DNA of 64,000 bases from the NCBI RefSeq assembly GCF_035975855.1, contig NZ_CP109055.1:5022001-5086000 (forward strand). Reading direction: 5' to 3'. Shown here in pieces: positions 38,783-48,071 of the stretch; the first letter of the stretch is position 1; each line of letters opens with the position of its first letter. The notes below the pieces were generated by a model that saw only the letters and a list, made by a program, of their open reading frames with translations, searched no databases and had not been told where the DNA came from. Origin of the DNA: Streptomyces sp. NBC_01304. Lineage in GTDB: Bacteria > Actinomycetota > Actinomycetes > Streptomycetales > Streptomycetaceae. The position numbers and the translations under genes were made by a program.

Positions 38783-39589
38783 TCAGCTGCGGGACACGTT
38801 GCGCTCGTAGACCAGGCGGAGCCCGATCAGCGTGAGCCACGGCTCGTGTTCGTCGATCACCGTGGACTCGCCGAGGACCATGGGCGCGAGGCCGCCGGTC
38901 GCGATGACCGTGACGTCGTCGGGGTCTCCGGCGGGGCCGGCCAGTTCGCGGGCCATGCGGTTGACCAGGCCGTCGACCTGTCCCGCGAAGCCGTAGAGGA
39001 TGCCGGACTGCATGGCCTCGACGGTGTTCTTGCCGATGACGCTGCGCGGGCGGGTCAGCTCGATCTTGCGGAGCTGGGCGCCGCGGACGCCGAGCGCGTC
39101 GACCGAGATCTCGATGCCGGGGGCGATCGCGCCGCCCGTGTACTCGCCGCGCGCGGAGACCGCGTCGAAGGTGGTGGCCGTGCCGAAGTCGACGACGATC
39201 GCCGGGCCGCCGTAGAGCTCGACGGCCGCGACCGCGTTGATGATGCGGTCGGCGCCGACCTCCTTGGGGTTGTCGGTGAGGATCGGGACGCCGGTCTTGA
39301 TGCCGGGCTCCACCAGGACCGCCGGTACGTCGCCGTAGTAGCGGCGGGTGACCTCGCGCAGCTCGTGCAGGACCGACGGGACGGTGGCGCAGATCGCGAT
39401 GCCGTCGATGCCGTCGCCGAGCTCTTCGCCGAGCAGCGGGTGCATGCCCATCAGGCCGTTGAGCAGGACGGCCAGCTCGTCGGCGGTGCGGCGGGCGTCG
39501 GTGGAGATGCGCCAGTGCTCGACGATCTCCTCGCCGTCGAACAGGCCGAGGACCGTGTGGGTGTTTCCTACGTCGATCGTGAGCAGCAT
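38783..39589 (-). CDS. coaX: type III pantothenate kinase
   Basis: The 268-aa ASKHA kinase has LLTIDVGNTHTVLGLFDGE at the N-terminus, GADRIINAVAA, IVVDFGTATTFDAVS and GGAIAPGIEIS. CoaX phosphorylates pantothenate in the first step of CoA synthesis and is insensitive to CoA feedback. It is the last gene of the cofactor operon; its ATG overlaps the nadC stop by one base (TGATG), linking pantothenate phosphorylation to panC upstream. Confidence 0.97.
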   Translation of the reverse strand: MLLTIDVGNTHTVLGLFDGEEIVEHWRISTDARRTADELAVLLNGLMGMHPLLGEELGDGIDGIAICATVPSVLHELREVTRRYYGDVPAVLVEPGIKTGVPILTDNPKEVGADRIINAVAAVELYGGPAIVVDFGTATTFDAVSARGEYTGGAIAPGIEISVDALGVRGAQLRKIELTRPRSVIGKNTVEAMQSGILYGFAGQVDGLVNRMARELAGPAGDPDDVTVIATGGLAPMVLGESTVIDEHEPWLTLIGLRLVYERNVSRS

Positions 39590-40587
39590 CAGGCGTTCGC
39601 CTCGCGCAGGTCCAGGCCGATGTCGAGGATGGGCGAGGAGTGGGTCAGGCCGCCGACCGCGAGGTAGTCGACGCCCGTCTCGGCGTACGCGCGGGCGGTG
39701 TCGAGGGTGAGGCGGCCGGAGGATTCGAGGAGCGCGCGGCCGCCGGTGAGCTTCACCGCTTGCTCGGTCTCCTGCGGCGTGAAGTTGTCCAGGAGGATCA
39801 AGTCGGCGCCCGCGTCCAGGACTTCGGCCAGCTGGTCCAGGGTGTCGACCTCGACCTCGATCGCCAGGCCCGGGAACTCGTCGCGTACGGCCTTGAAGGC
39901 CTGCGCGACGCCGCCGGCCGCCACCACGTGGTTGTCCTTGACGAGCGCCGCGTCCGACAGGGACATGCGGTGGTTGACGCCGCCGCCGCAGCGGACCGCG
40001 TACTTCTCCAGCGCGCGGAGGCCCGGCGTCGTCTTGCGGGTGTCGCGGACCTTGGCCTTCGTACCGTCAAGGACGTCCGCCCACGCGCGCGTGGCCGTCG
40101 CGATGCCGGAGAGGCGGCACAGGATGTTCAGCGCGCTGCGCTCGCCGGTGAGCAGGTCGCGGGTGCGGGTGGTGACCGAGATCAGCTTCTGGCCGGCCCG
40201 CACGCGGTCGCCGTCCTCGACGTGCCGCTCGACCTCGAACTCGTCCGTGCAGACCACGGAGAGGATCGCCTCGGCGATGCGCAGGCCGGCCACGACGCCG
40301 TCCTCGCGGGCCGTGAAGTCGGCGGTGGCGACGGCCTCTTCGGGGATCGTGGCGACCGTGGTGACGTCCACGCCGCCGTCCAGGTCCTCGGCGATCGCCA
40401 TGTGCGCGATGTCCTCGACCAGGACGGGGTCGAGGCCCGCTTCGGCGAGGAGCTGGGCGAGGGCCGGGTCGAGGCCGCACTCCATCACGTCGGCGAAGTC
40501 CCCTCCGTCGTCCGCCGCGCAGCCGCAGCCGTCGCCGCAGCCGCCGCTGTTCTGGACGAGGGGGAGGTCCTCAGGGGTGCTGCTCAC
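39589..40587 (-). CDS. nadC: nicotinate-nucleotide pyrophosphorylase (quinolinate phosphoribosyltransferase)
   Basis: The 332-aa enzyme converts quinolinate and PRPP to NaMN. Family blocks are AIAEDLDGGVDVTT, ARKTT-type DTRKTTPGLRALEKYAVRCGGGVNHR, LVKDNH and IEVEVDTLDQLAEVLDAGADLILLDNF. GTG 40587 is chosen for its 10-nt spacing to AGGAG; GTG 40596 is the alternative. Unlike the E. coli enzyme it carries an N-terminal extension of about 30 residues with a Gly/Cys cluster (SGGCGDGCGCAADDGG). Position between nadB and coaX shows co-expression. Confidence 0.96.
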   Translation of the reverse strand: MSSTPEDLPLVQNSGGCGDGCGCAADDGGDFADVMECGLDPALAQLLAEAGLDPVLVEDIAHMAIAEDLDGGVDVTTVATIPEEAVATADFTAREDGVVAGLRIAEAILSVVCTDEFEVERHVEDGDRVRAGQKLISVTTRTRDLLTGERSALNILCRLSGIATATRAWADVLDGTKAKVRDTRKTTPGLRALEKYAVRCGGGVNHRMSLSDAALVKDNHVVAAGGVAQAFKAVRDEFPGLAIEVEVDTLDQLAEVLDAGADLILLDNFTPQETEQAVKLTGGRALLESSGRLTLDTARAYAETGVDYLAVGGLTHSSPILDIGLDLREANA

Positions 40588-40592
40588 GTCGG

Positions 40593-42356
40593 TCACTGCT
40601 CCTGGAGAGAGGCCTGGGTCGGCCGGGTCGGGGGGAAGTCTGCCGTGTCTGTCGTGTGCACGGCGAGGGTCCGGTCGGGATTCAGTCGTACGACGATGTG
40701 GCGTCGCCAGTCGGTGTCGTCGCGCTCCGCGTGGTCCTCGCGCCAGTGGCAGCCGCGGGTCTCCTCGCGGCGCTGCGCGGCGGCGACGAGCACGCGCGCG
40801 ACGCACAGCAGGTTGGTCGCCTCCCAGCTGTCGACGCCCGGCTCGGCGGTCTTGCCGTGCTCGGTGAGCGTCTCGCGGGCGGCGGCGTGGATCGCGCCGA
40901 GCTCGGTGCCGGCCCGCTCCAGGGACGCGGCGGAACGCAGGACTCCGGCACCCGCCGACATGATGCGCTGGATGGTGAGCCGGGCCTCGGGCGGCAGGAG
41001 CGGGTGGGCCGGGGTCTCGGGGTGCACGACCGGGGCGGGTTCACGGGCCGGCGGGGTGTGTGCGGCGATGTCCTCGGCGATGCGCTCCGCGTAGACCAGG
41101 CCCTCCAGGAGGGAGTTGGAGGCCAGGCGGTTGGCGCCGTGCACGCCCGTGCAGGCGACCTCGCCGCAGGCGTACAGGCCCGCGACGGTGGTGCGGCCGC
41201 GGCTGTCCGTACGGATGCCGCCGGAGGCGTAGTGGGCGGCGGGGGCGATCGGGATGGGCTCGGTCACCGGGTCGATGCCGTGCGCGCGGCAGGCCGCCAG
41301 GATGGTCGGGAAGCGGTTCTCCCACATCTCGGCGCCGAAGTGCCGGGCGTCCAAGTACATGTGCTCGGCGCCCTGTTCGGCCATGCGGCGCGTGATGCCC
41401 TTGGCGACGATGTCGCGGGGCGCGAGCTCGGCGAGCTCGTGCTGGCCGAGCATGAAGCGGGTGCCGTCCGCGTCGACGAGATGTCCTCCCTCGCCGCGTA
41501 CCGCCTCGGAGACCAGGGGCTGCTGGCCTTCCGCACCCGCGCCCAGGAACAGCACGGTGGGGTGGAACTGGACGAATTCGAGGTCGCTGACCTCGGCGCC
41601 CGCGCGCAGCGCGAGGGCCACGCCGTCGCCGGTCGAGACGGACGGGTTGGTGGTGGCCGAGAAGACCTGGCCCATGCCGCCGGTCGCGAGCACCACGGCG
41701 CGCGCGTGCACCGCGCCGACGCCGTCGTGCTGGCCCTCGCCCATGACGTGCAGGGTGACGCCCGCGGTGTGGCCTTCGGCGTCCGTCAACAGGTCCAGGA
41801 CCAGGGCGTTCTCGATCGTACGGATGGTGCCGGCCGAGGGCTCGGCATCCGTGGCGTACTTGACCGCGTCCACCAGGGCGCGCGAGATCTCCGCGCCGGT
41901 CGCGTCGCCGCCCGCGTGCGCGATGCGGCGGCGGTGGTGGCCGCCCTCGCGGGTCAGCTCGATCTCGCCGGCCGCCGAGGTGTCGAAGTGGGCGCCGGTC
42001 GCGATGAGGCGGCGTACGGCGTCGGGTCCTTCGGTGACGAGGATGCGGACCGCTTCCTCGTCGCACAGGCCCGCGCCGGCCACCAGGGTGTCGTCCAGGT
42101 GCTGTTCGGGGGTGTCGCCCTCGCCGAGGGCCGCGGCGATGCCGCCCTGGGCCCAGCGGGTGGAGCCGTCGTCCAGGCGGGCCTTGGTGACGACGACCGT
42201 ACGCAGACCCGTGGCCGCGCAGCGCAGGGCCGCCGTGAGGCCCGCTACGCCGGAGCCGACGACGACCACGTCCGCGTCGATGGACCAGCCGGGGGCCGGG
42301 GCGTGCAGCCGTATTCCGGTACCGGTGCCTGTCAGGGGGGTTCCTTCGGTGGTCAT
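40593..42356 (-). CDS. nadB: L-aspartate oxidase
   Basis: The 587-aa flavoprotein has the FAD-binding [15 protein letters not shown] (about 29-43), the substrate region [64 protein letters not shown] and [26 protein letters not shown]. It oxidises L-aspartate to iminoaspartate for de novo NAD synthesis. ATG 42356 overlaps the panC stop (ATGA). No nadA is adjacent, so quinolinate synthase must be encoded elsewhere. Confidence 0.97.
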   Translation of the reverse strand: MTTEGTPLTGTGTGIRLHAPAPGWSIDADVVVVGSGVAGLTAALRCAATGLRTVVVTKARLDDGSTRWAQGGIAAALGEGDTPEQHLDDTLVAGAGLCDEEAVRILVTEGPDAVRRLIATGAHFDTSAAGEIELTREGGHHRRRIAHAGGDATGAEISRALVDAVKYATDAEPSAGTIRTIENALVLDLLTDAEGHTAGVTLHVMGEGQHDGVGAVHARAVVLATGGMGQVFSATTNPSVSTGDGVALALRAGAEVSDLEFVQFHPTVLFLGAGAEGQQPLVSEAVRGEGGHLVDADGTRFMLGQHELAELAPRDIVAKGITRRMAEQGAEHMYLDARHFGAEMWENRFPTILAACRAHGIDPVTEPIPIAPAAHYASGGIRTDSRGRTTVAGLYACGEVACTGVHGANRLASNSLLEGLVYAERIAEDIAAHTPPAREPAPVVHPETPAHPLLPPEARLTIQRIMSAGAGVLRSAASLERAGTELGAIHAAARETLTEHGKTAEPGVDSWEATNLLCVARVLVAAAQRREETRGCHWREDHAERDDTDWRRHIVVRLNPDRTLAVHTTDTADFPPTRPTQASLQEQ

Positions 42357-43354
42357 ACGGCGGCTCCTGCTCCTGCTCCGAAGGTCAGCGGAAGGTTGTC
42401 GATCAGTCGGGTGGCGCCCACGCGCGCGGCGACCGCGAGGATCGCCTCGCCCGTGAAGCCGTCGCCGATCTCGGTGAAGTCGGCCGGGTCGACCAGGGCC
42501 AAGTAGTCCAGCGCGAGCGGGGGTTGGGCCCGGGCGGCATCGTCCAGTACGGCGCGTGCGGCCATGCGGACCGCGGTGGGGCCGCCGCTCGCCGCCTGGG
42601 CCACCGCATGGGTGTCGGCGGCGGCGCGGGCCTCGCCGAGGGCGGTCAGGGCGTCGACGCGCGCACGCGTGGCGGGCAGCGCCTCGGCACGCGCGTGGAG
42701 GGCGATTTGGGCGGCGAGGCGGTCGCGGCCCGCGAAGAGCGCGCCGGACAGGGCGAGCGCGGTCTGCCGCTCGGCGGCCGACAGGTAGCGGTTGCGGCTG
42801 GACAGGGCCAGGCCGTCGGCCTCGCGCACGGTCGGTACGCCGACGATCTCGACCCTGTAGTTCAGGTCGCGCACCATGCGGCGGATCAGGGCGAGTTGCT
42901 GGGCGTCCTTCTGTCCGTACAGGGCGACGTCGGGCGCCGTGAGGTGCAGCAGCTTGGCGACGACGGTGAGCATGCCGTCGAAGTGGCCGGGGCGCGAGGC
43001 GCCTTCGAGGCGCTCCCCCATGGGGCCGGCGGCGATGCGGACCTGGGGTTCGCCGCCCGGGTAGACCTCGTCGGCGGACGGCGCGAACACCACGTCCGCA
43101 CCGGACTGTTCGGCGATCTGCCGGTCGGCGTCGAGGGTGCGCGGGTAGCGGTCCAGGTCCTCGCCCGCGCCGAACTGCAGCGGGTTGACGAAGACCGTGA
43201 CGACGACCTGGCCGCGCTCGCCCGCGAGTTCGCGTGCGGCGCGGATCAGGGTCGCGTGGCCCTCGTGCAGGGCGCCCATCGTCATGACGACGGCGCGCGG
43301 GCCCTCGTGCGGGAGCGCGCGGAGTTCGTCGGCGGTGTGCAGCAGTTTGGTCAT
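42353..43354 (-). CDS. panC: pantothenate synthetase
   Basis: The 333-aa protein joins pantoate and beta-alanine using ATP. Visible are [16 protein letters not shown] (the MGxLHxGH site), VFVNPLQFG, the [16 protein letters not shown] block, and [11 protein letters not shown]. The N-terminal [12 protein letters not shown] helix is usual for the family. It is overlapped on both sides by ATGA junctions, with the DUF2520 gene upstream and nadB downstream. Confidence 0.97.
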   Translation of the reverse strand: MTKLLHTADELRALPHEGPRAVVMTMGALHEGHATLIRAARELAGERGQVVVTVFVNPLQFGAGEDLDRYPRTLDADRQIAEQSGADVVFAPSADEVYPGGEPQVRIAAGPMGERLEGASRPGHFDGMLTVVAKLLHLTAPDVALYGQKDAQQLALIRRMVRDLNYRVEIVGVPTVREADGLALSSRNRYLSAAERQTALALSGALFAGRDRLAAQIALHARAEALPATRARVDALTALGEARAAADTHAVAQAASGGPTAVRMAARAVLDDAARAQPPLALDYLALVDPADFTEIGDGFTGEAILAVAARVGATRLIDNLPLTFGAGAGAAV

Positions 43355-44289
43355 CGCGCGCCCCCCTCGGCGCCGGGCCCCGAATGAGTCCCGTTGGCCA
43401 GCACGCCGAGCAGGTCCTCGGCGAGTTCGGGCTTGAGCATGCCGTGCGCGAGCGCGCGGTCGGCGGTCGCGCGGGCCATCGCCAGATAGCCGGCGACGGT
43501 CCCCGGCGCGTGCTTGCGCAACTCCGCGACATGGGCGGCGACCGTGCCGGCGTCACCGCGCGCGACGGGGCCGGTGAGCGCGGCGTCGCCCGACCTGAGC
43601 GCGTTGTCCAGGGCGGCGCCGAGCAGCGGGCCGAGCATCCGGTCGGGGGCACCGACGCCCGCCTGCCGGAGCAGCTCCATCGCCTCGGCGACCAGCGTGA
43701 CCAGGTGGTTCGCGCCGAGCGCGAGGGCCGCGTGGTAGAGCGGGCGGGCCGCTTCCTCGACCCACTCGGGCTCGCCGCCCATCTCGATGACGAGGGCCTC
43801 GGCGGCCAGCCGCAGCTCCTCGGGCGCGGTCACGCCGAAGGAACAGCCGGCCAGGCGGTGTACGTCGACGGGAGAGCCGGTGAACGTCATCGCGGGGTGC
43901 AGCGCGAGCGGCAGTCCGCCGGCCCTGAGGACGGGGTCGAGGACCTTGACGCCGTACCGCCCAGAGGTGTGCACGACCAGTTGGCCGGGGCGTACGGCGC
44001 CGGTCTCGGCGAGGCCCTGGACCAGGCCGGGCAGGGCGTCGTCCGGCACGGTCAGGAGCACCAGTTCGGACCGCTCGAGGACTTCGGCCGGCGTCACCAG
44101 GGGAACGTCGGGCAGCAGCTCGGCGGCCCGGCGCACCGAGGCCTCGGAGACGCCGGACGCGGCGACGGGGCGGTGCCCCGCGAGTTCCAGCGAGGCGGCG
44201 AGCGCGGGGCCGACCCGGCCCGCGCCGACGACCCCTACGGTGAGCCGGGCCGGGCGGTCCTTCGGCTCCTGCTGCTGGGTTACGTTCAC
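43351..44289 (-). CDS. Rossmann-like / DUF2520 domain protein
   Basis: The 312-aa protein (GTG 44289) starts with an NAD(P)-binding fold [22 protein letters not shown], followed by [22 protein letters not shown] and [11 protein letters not shown]. It ends in a helical DUF2520 domain ([23 protein letters not shown]). The resemblance is to ketopantoate reductase/P5C reductase-type dehydrogenases. Being the first gene of a panC operon it may supply or regulate pantoate formation, but the reaction is not established. Confidence 0.9.
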   Translation of the reverse strand: MNVTQQQEPKDRPARLTVGVVGAGRVGPALAASLELAGHRPVAASGVSEASVRRAAELLPDVPLVTPAEVLERSELVLLTVPDDALPGLVQGLAETGAVRPGQLVVHTSGRYGVKVLDPVLRAGGLPLALHPAMTFTGSPVDVHRLAGCSFGVTAPEELRLAAEALVIEMGGEPEWVEEAARPLYHAALALGANHLVTLVAEAMELLRQAGVGAPDRMLGPLLGAALDNALRSGDAALTGPVARGDAGTVAAHVAELRKHAPGTVAGYLAMARATADRALAHGMLKPELAEDLLGVLANGTHSGPGAEGGAR

Positions 44290-44376
44290 GCGACGACGGC
44301 CTTCCGTTCCAGTCCGCTCGGGGTACCGGACGATTTCTCGTCATGTTAACGCGAGGTGTTCGGGGCGGGCCCGGCA

Positions 44377-44480
44377 CTGTCCACAGGCTTGCGGGTCTCT
44401 CCACAGGCTTCCGAAGCCCTTCGAAAGTTATCCACAGGCTGTGCGCTTCCGGATGGGTGTGCGAGAGGATCTGTGGATGA
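44377..44480. promoter_or_regulatory. cluster of DnaA-box-like sites
   Basis: CTGTCCACA (44377-44385), CTCTCCACA (44397-44405) and a perfect TTATCCACA (44428-44436) occur in the same orientation, 20 and 31 nt apart and each followed by GGCT. TGTGGATGA (44472-44480, reverse TCATCCACA) lies in the opposite sense over the next gene's start. The gap between divergent genes is 44290-44476. Confidence 0.65.
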
Positions 44481-45679
44481 GCGACGAGCAGCGGGGCGTG
44501 CGGGACGAGCAGGGCGTGCGGGACGAGGACGACCTCGATGCGGTGGCGCCGGACGCGCGCAAGCGGCGCTTCGCGGCCCGGCGCGCGGCCAAGCGGGTCC
44601 TGGCCCGGGGCGGGGCGGAGTTCACGCTCGCCGAAGGGCTGGCCCGGCTGACGGATGCCTCCCCGGAGGCGTACGACCTGGACGGGCCGGTCGACTTCTA
44701 CGGGGACGGGATCGTGGCCGCCCTGGAGGAACGCGTCGCCGCGCTGCTCGGCAAGGAGGCCGGCGCGTTCTTCCCCACCGGCACCATGGCCCAGCAGGTC
44801 GCGCTGCGCTGCTGGGCGGGACGTACCGGGGACTCGACGGTCGCGCTGCATCCGCTCGCGCACCCCGAGCAGCACGAGCGGGGCGCGTTCGGCGCGGTCA
44901 GCGGCCTGCGCACGGTCCACCCCACGAGCGAACCGCGGCTGCCCACGGCCGAGGAGATACGGGACTTCGACGAGCCCTTCGGGACGCTGATGCTCGAACT
45001 GCCGCTCAGGGACGCCGGTTTCGTGCTGCCCACCTGGGAGGAGCTGACGGCGGTCGTCGCGGCCGCGCGGGAACGGGACGCCGTGGTGCACTTCGACGGG
45101 GCCCGGCTGTGGGAGTGCGCACCGCACTTCGGGCGGCCGCTGGACGAGATCGCGGACCTCGCGGACACCGTGTACGTGTCGTTCTACAAGTCGCTCGGCG
45201 GGCTCGGCGGGGCGGTGATCGCCGGGCCGCAGAGCTTTGTGGACGAGGCGAGGACCTGGCGGCACCGGTACGGCGGCCAGGTCTGGCAGCAGTATCCGAC
45301 GGCGCTCTCGGCGCTCATCGGGCTCGATCGGGAGCTGCCCCGGCTTCCCTCGTACGTCGCCCACGCGCGCGTGGTCGCCGAGGCGCTGCGCGAGGGGTTC
45401 GCTCAGGCGGGGGTCGCGTGGGCGCGGGTGCATCCGGAGGTGCCGCACACCCATGAGTTCCAGGTGTGGCTGCCTTATCCGCCGGAGGTCCTTGATGAGG
45501 CTTCGGTGCGGCAGACGGAGGAGACGGGGGTCGGGCTGTTCAGGGTGTGGTGGTCGGCTGCGGGTGGGCCGCCCGGGGTTTCGCAGACCGAGGTGTCGGT
45601 GGGGGCGGCGGGGCTGGAGTGGTCGGCGGAGGATGTGCGGGGTGCTGTGCGGGACTTTGTGGGGCGGTTGCCGGGGTAG
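44477..45679 (+). CDS. PLP-dependent threonine aldolase / beta-eliminating lyase family enzyme
   Basis: The 400-aa protein begins at ATG 44477 after GAGAGG. After a charged N-terminal region it has the fold-type I aminotransferase pattern of the beta-eliminating lyase family: LTDASPEAYDLDGPVDFYGDG, GKEAGAFFPTGTMAQQVALR, VVHFDGARLWECAPHF (Asp for the pyridine N) and the PLP lysine in VSFYKSLGGLGGAVIAG. Low-specificity threonine aldolase is the best match, but the substrate is not proven. The start codon lies within the fourth DnaA-box-like site. Confidence 0.87.
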   Translation: MSDEQRGVRDEQGVRDEDDLDAVAPDARKRRFAARRAAKRVLARGGAEFTLAEGLARLTDASPEAYDLDGPVDFYGDGIVAALEERVAALLGKEAGAFFPTGTMAQQVALRCWAGRTGDSTVALHPLAHPEQHERGAFGAVSGLRTVHPTSEPRLPTAEEIRDFDEPFGTLMLELPLRDAGFVLPTWEELTAVVAAARERDAVVHFDGARLWECAPHFGRPLDEIADLADTVYVSFYKSLGGLGGAVIAGPQSFVDEARTWRHRYGGQVWQQYPTALSALIGLDRELPRLPSYVAHARVVAEALREGFAQAGVAWARVHPEVPHTHEFQVWLPYPPEVLDEASVRQTEETGVGLFRVWWSAAGGPPGVSQTEVSVGAAGLEWSAEDVRGAVRDFVGRLPG

Positions 45680-45704
45680 GTGGGCGGGGGATGTTTTCCC
45701 CGAC

Positions 45705-45777
45705 CCGCCCCTTCCCGTAAGTCTGCGACGCCTTCCGCCCTGCGGGCAGTGTCCTCAAACGCCGGACGGGCTGGATG
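45705..45777. repeat. dispersed repeat, left copy of a 73-bp direct pair
   Basis: CCGCCCCTTCCCGTAAGTCT through CGCCGGACGGGCTGGATG differs from 47303-47375 at only two positions. The pair brackets the small-protein/ArsR unit. The end of the 79-aa gene lies inside this copy. Confidence 0.85.
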
Positions 45778-45994
45778 AATGGCTGGATGAGGAGTCGGAC
45801 GAACCGGATGCCCGGCCCCTCAGCCTGGCCAGGAGACCGCGAGGGCGTCGCCCGGCCGGAGCGCCCGATGCCCGGGCGGCGTCCCTGAGTTCGGCGATGA
45901 CGCGCCAGTCGTGGCGGCCGGGGGCCGGCGGGTGCGGGTCGCCGTGCTGGGCGGCGCGGTAGAGGTCGAGCGAGTACTGGGCTGTGATGCTCAT
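45755..45994 (-). CDS. 79-aa small protein ending inside a repeat
   Basis: ATG 45994 follows GGAAAGGA. The product begins MSITAQYSLDLYRAAQHGDP, contains HDWRVIAELRDAARA and a basic stretch RRPRGLLARLRGRA, then a Ser-rich tail. Its last residues and stop (SPSGV then TGA) come from the repeat copy 45705-45777. No known domain is visible. It is divergent from the ArsR-type gene across a perfect dyad, so the two may be regulated together. Confidence 0.65.
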   Translation of the reverse strand: MSITAQYSLDLYRAAQHGDPHPPAPGRHDWRVIAELRDAARASGAPAGRRPRGLLARLRGRASGSSDSSSSHSSSPSGV

Positions 45995-46111
45995 GACAGA
46001 GCTGTCCTTTCGGTTGCCGGACATGGCGAAGCCGCTGGTCCGGGGAGGGTCCGTCCCGAGCCGTTCGCTCCGGACGAGATTCAGATTCCGCCTGTCGTCC
46101 GGGTCCGGTCA

Positions 46112-46140
46112 CGTCGATTGACCAGAGCCGTCAATCGACG
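46112..46140. promoter_or_regulatory. perfect 11-bp dyad, candidate ArsR-type operator
   Basis: CGTCGATTGAC-N7-GTCAATCGACG lies 36 bp upstream of the ArsR-type gene and between it and the divergent small gene. Arms match with no mismatch. Confidence 0.75.
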
Positions 46141-46175
46141 GTCGGGCTGTCGGTGGCGGGGTGCACCATGGGGAC

Positions 46176-47282
46176 ATGAGCGTCACGATCGACATCGCGG
46201 GACTGGCACCGGAGCGCATCTCCGTCGTGCCGTCGCCCCTCGCCGAGCTGGGTGCCGCGCTGCACGCGCTGGCCGAGCCCGCCCACCATCCGCATCTGCA
46301 CGGGTGGGCCACCGCCGTGTGCTCGTCGCTCGACTCCTGCCTCGCCGACCGGCTGTGCGAGGCGGACTTCCTGTGGCGCACGACGTTCTCGGACGTCTTC
46401 GCACCGTTCGCCGCCGTCCCGGGCAACCGCGGCATCCCCGGCGCCACGCTCGCCGACGAGCTGGACCTGCTCGACAAGCTCACCGACCGCCAATTCGTCG
46501 ATGCCGCCCTGGAGTTCACCTGCCAGGTGGAGTACGACATCCAGAGCCCGGACGTCCTGACCGACCCCGCGAGCCGACAGCGGGCCGTGGAGCTGGCCGC
46601 CACCCGTGGCGTGCCCCAACTGCGCTTCACCCAGCGGCTGCTCGATGACCCACCGGCCGTGCGGGCCTGGTTCCGGCGGCTCGTGGAGGACTGCGAGAAG
46701 GCGTTCTTCGCGGACCTCTGGGCCCGGATCAGCCCTGAGCTCGCCGCGGACGCCCGGCACAAGACGGAGCTCCTTCGCCACAAGGGTCTCGGCGAGGCCC
46801 TGAGCGCGGCGTCGGCGGCGGCCTCCCTGGACGTGCAGGCCGCGCGGATCACCGTCGACAAGATGTCCGTGGGCCGCACCAGGACCGGGGACGGCGGCCT
46901 CGCCCTCGTCCCCACCAGCATCGGCTGGCCGCACATCCTGGTGCTGCACCGCTTCGGCTGGCAGCCCTCGATCATGTACCCGGTCAGGGCGCCCGGCCCC
47001 GCCGCGCCCACCTCCGTCGAGCAGCTCACCCGGCGCATGGCCGCGCTTGCGCATCCTGCGCGTATGCGGCTGTGTCGGCATCTTGCGCGGGCCGCGTACA
47101 CCACCAGCGAGTTGGCGGATGCGCATGGGATGACTGCGCCGGAGATATCTCGGCACCTGGGGGTGCTGAAGAAGGCCGGGCTGATCACGGCTCAGCGCCG
47201 TGGGCGCTATGTGCAGCATCAGCTGGATCTGAGTGCGGTGTCCCGCCTCGGCAGTGACTTCATTGAGGGTGTGCTGCGGTAG
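46176..47282 (+). CDS. ArsR-family regulator with N-terminal DUF5937-like domain
   Basis: The 368-aa product starts at ATG 46176. The first ~270 residues are mainly helical (LAPERISVVPSPLAELGAALHALAEP, DEFDLLDKL-like region) and form the large N-terminal domain found in actinobacterial ArsR-like proteins. The C-terminal winged helix reads LTRRMAALAHPARMRLCRHLARA, TTSELADAHGMTAPEISRHLGVLKKAGLI. No metal-binding Cys pair of classical ArsR is present. Probable autoregulation through the dyad at 46112-46140. The signal is unknown. Confidence 0.88.
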   Translation: MSVTIDIAGLAPERISVVPSPLAELGAALHALAEPAHHPHLHGWATAVCSSLDSCLADRLCEADFLWRTTFSDVFAPFAAVPGNRGIPGATLADELDLLDKLTDRQFVDAALEFTCQVEYDIQSPDVLTDPASRQRAVELAATRGVPQLRFTQRLLDDPPAVRAWFRRLVEDCEKAFFADLWARISPELAADARHKTELLRHKGLGEALSAASAAASLDVQAARITVDKMSVGRTRTGDGGLALVPTSIGWPHILVLHRFGWQPSIMYPVRAPGPAAPTSVEQLTRRMAALAHPARMRLCRHLARAAYTTSELADAHGMTAPEISRHLGVLKKAGLITAQRRGRYVQHQLDLSAVSRLGSDFIEGVLR

Positions 47283-47302
47283 GGACGGGATTTTTCCCCT
47301 CC

Positions 47303-47375
47303 CCGCCCCTTCCCGTAAGTCTGCGACGCCTTCCGCCCTTCGGGCGGTGTCCTCAAACGCCGGACGGGCTGGATG
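47303..47375. repeat. dispersed repeat, right copy of the 73-bp direct pair
   Basis: It starts 21 bp after the ArsR-type stop. It reads CCGCCCCTTCCCGTAAGTCT ... CGCCGGACGGGCTGGATG with an internal CCGCCCTTCGGGCGG hairpin. Confidence 0.85.
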
Positions 47376-47429
47376 TGAGGCCGGATGGGCTGAAGAGCGG
47401 AGGCAGCCGAAGGCACACGAGAGAGGCCG

Positions 47430-48068
47430 CTAGTCGAAGCGGATGTGCTTCACACCCGTCCAGGCCCGCCGGAGCCGCCCCTTCACCCGGCCGTCCGCAT
47501 TCGGCAGCAGCGTAAGGCCCGCTGAAGCGGCGATCCGGTCCGCGACAGCCGGGACCGGGGTGCGGTCCGTTCGCAGGTGTTCCGCGAACTCCGGCTTGGC
47601 CAGCTGCTCCAGGCAGTGGTCCAGCTTGCGTACCGCGAAGCTCTCGCGACGCAGTGGAGCGTCCTGGCCGGCGACGTACTTCACCACGTGTCCGAAGTTC
47701 CGTTCGCGCAGCCGGTTCAGGACCGTCTCCCGGTCGGCGAGCAGGGCGAAGTGGCGGACGTCGTGGCCCTGTTCGCGCAGCCGGCCGAGGATCTCGGCGT
47801 AATAGTCGGTGTTCACCAGGGTCATCGGGGCGATCACCGTGCCCGGGTGCTTGGTCAGGGTGAGGTCGAGGACCTCGAAGACGCCCTGGCGCCAGGCGGG
47901 CAGGTCCTGGAAGTCTCCGCGCAGCGCGGGCGGCATCATGCGGTGCAGGCCGAAGCCCACCCGCTCCGGGTCGCAGACCACGCTCCCGGGAAGGCGTCGG
48001 TGCAGTTCGTACGCGGTCTGTGTCTTGCCCCCGCCGAAGGGGCCGTTGATCCAGAGCAGCATCGGCAT
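47430..48068 (-). CDS. TmrB-like P-loop protein (tunicamycin-resistance family)
   Basis: The 212-aa protein has a kinase-type P-loop MLLWINGPFGGGKTQTAYELHRRLPGS, then CDPERVGFGLHRMMP, FQDLPAWRQ, VIAPMTLVNTDYYAEILGRLREQGHDVRHFALLA, and ends LRRAWTGVKHIRFD. This resembles Bacillus TmrB almost end to end ([43 protein letters not shown] from memory). TmrB gives resistance to tunicamycin by an ATP-binding, membrane-associated mechanism. ATG 48068 has GGAGG 10 nt upstream. Its start lies 3 bp after the stop of the response-regulator gene, so it is likely co-transcribed with the two-component system. Confidence 0.85.
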   Translation of the reverse strand: MPMLLWINGPFGGGKTQTAYELHRRLPGSVVCDPERVGFGLHRMMPPALRGDFQDLPAWRQGVFEVLDLTLTKHPGTVIAPMTLVNTDYYAEILGRLREQGHDVRHFALLADRETVLNRLRERNFGHVVKYVAGQDAPLRRESFAVRKLDHCLEQLAKPEFAEHLRTDRTPVPAVADRIAASAGLTLLPNADGRVKGRLRRAWTGVKHIRFD

Positions 48069-48071
48069 CGC

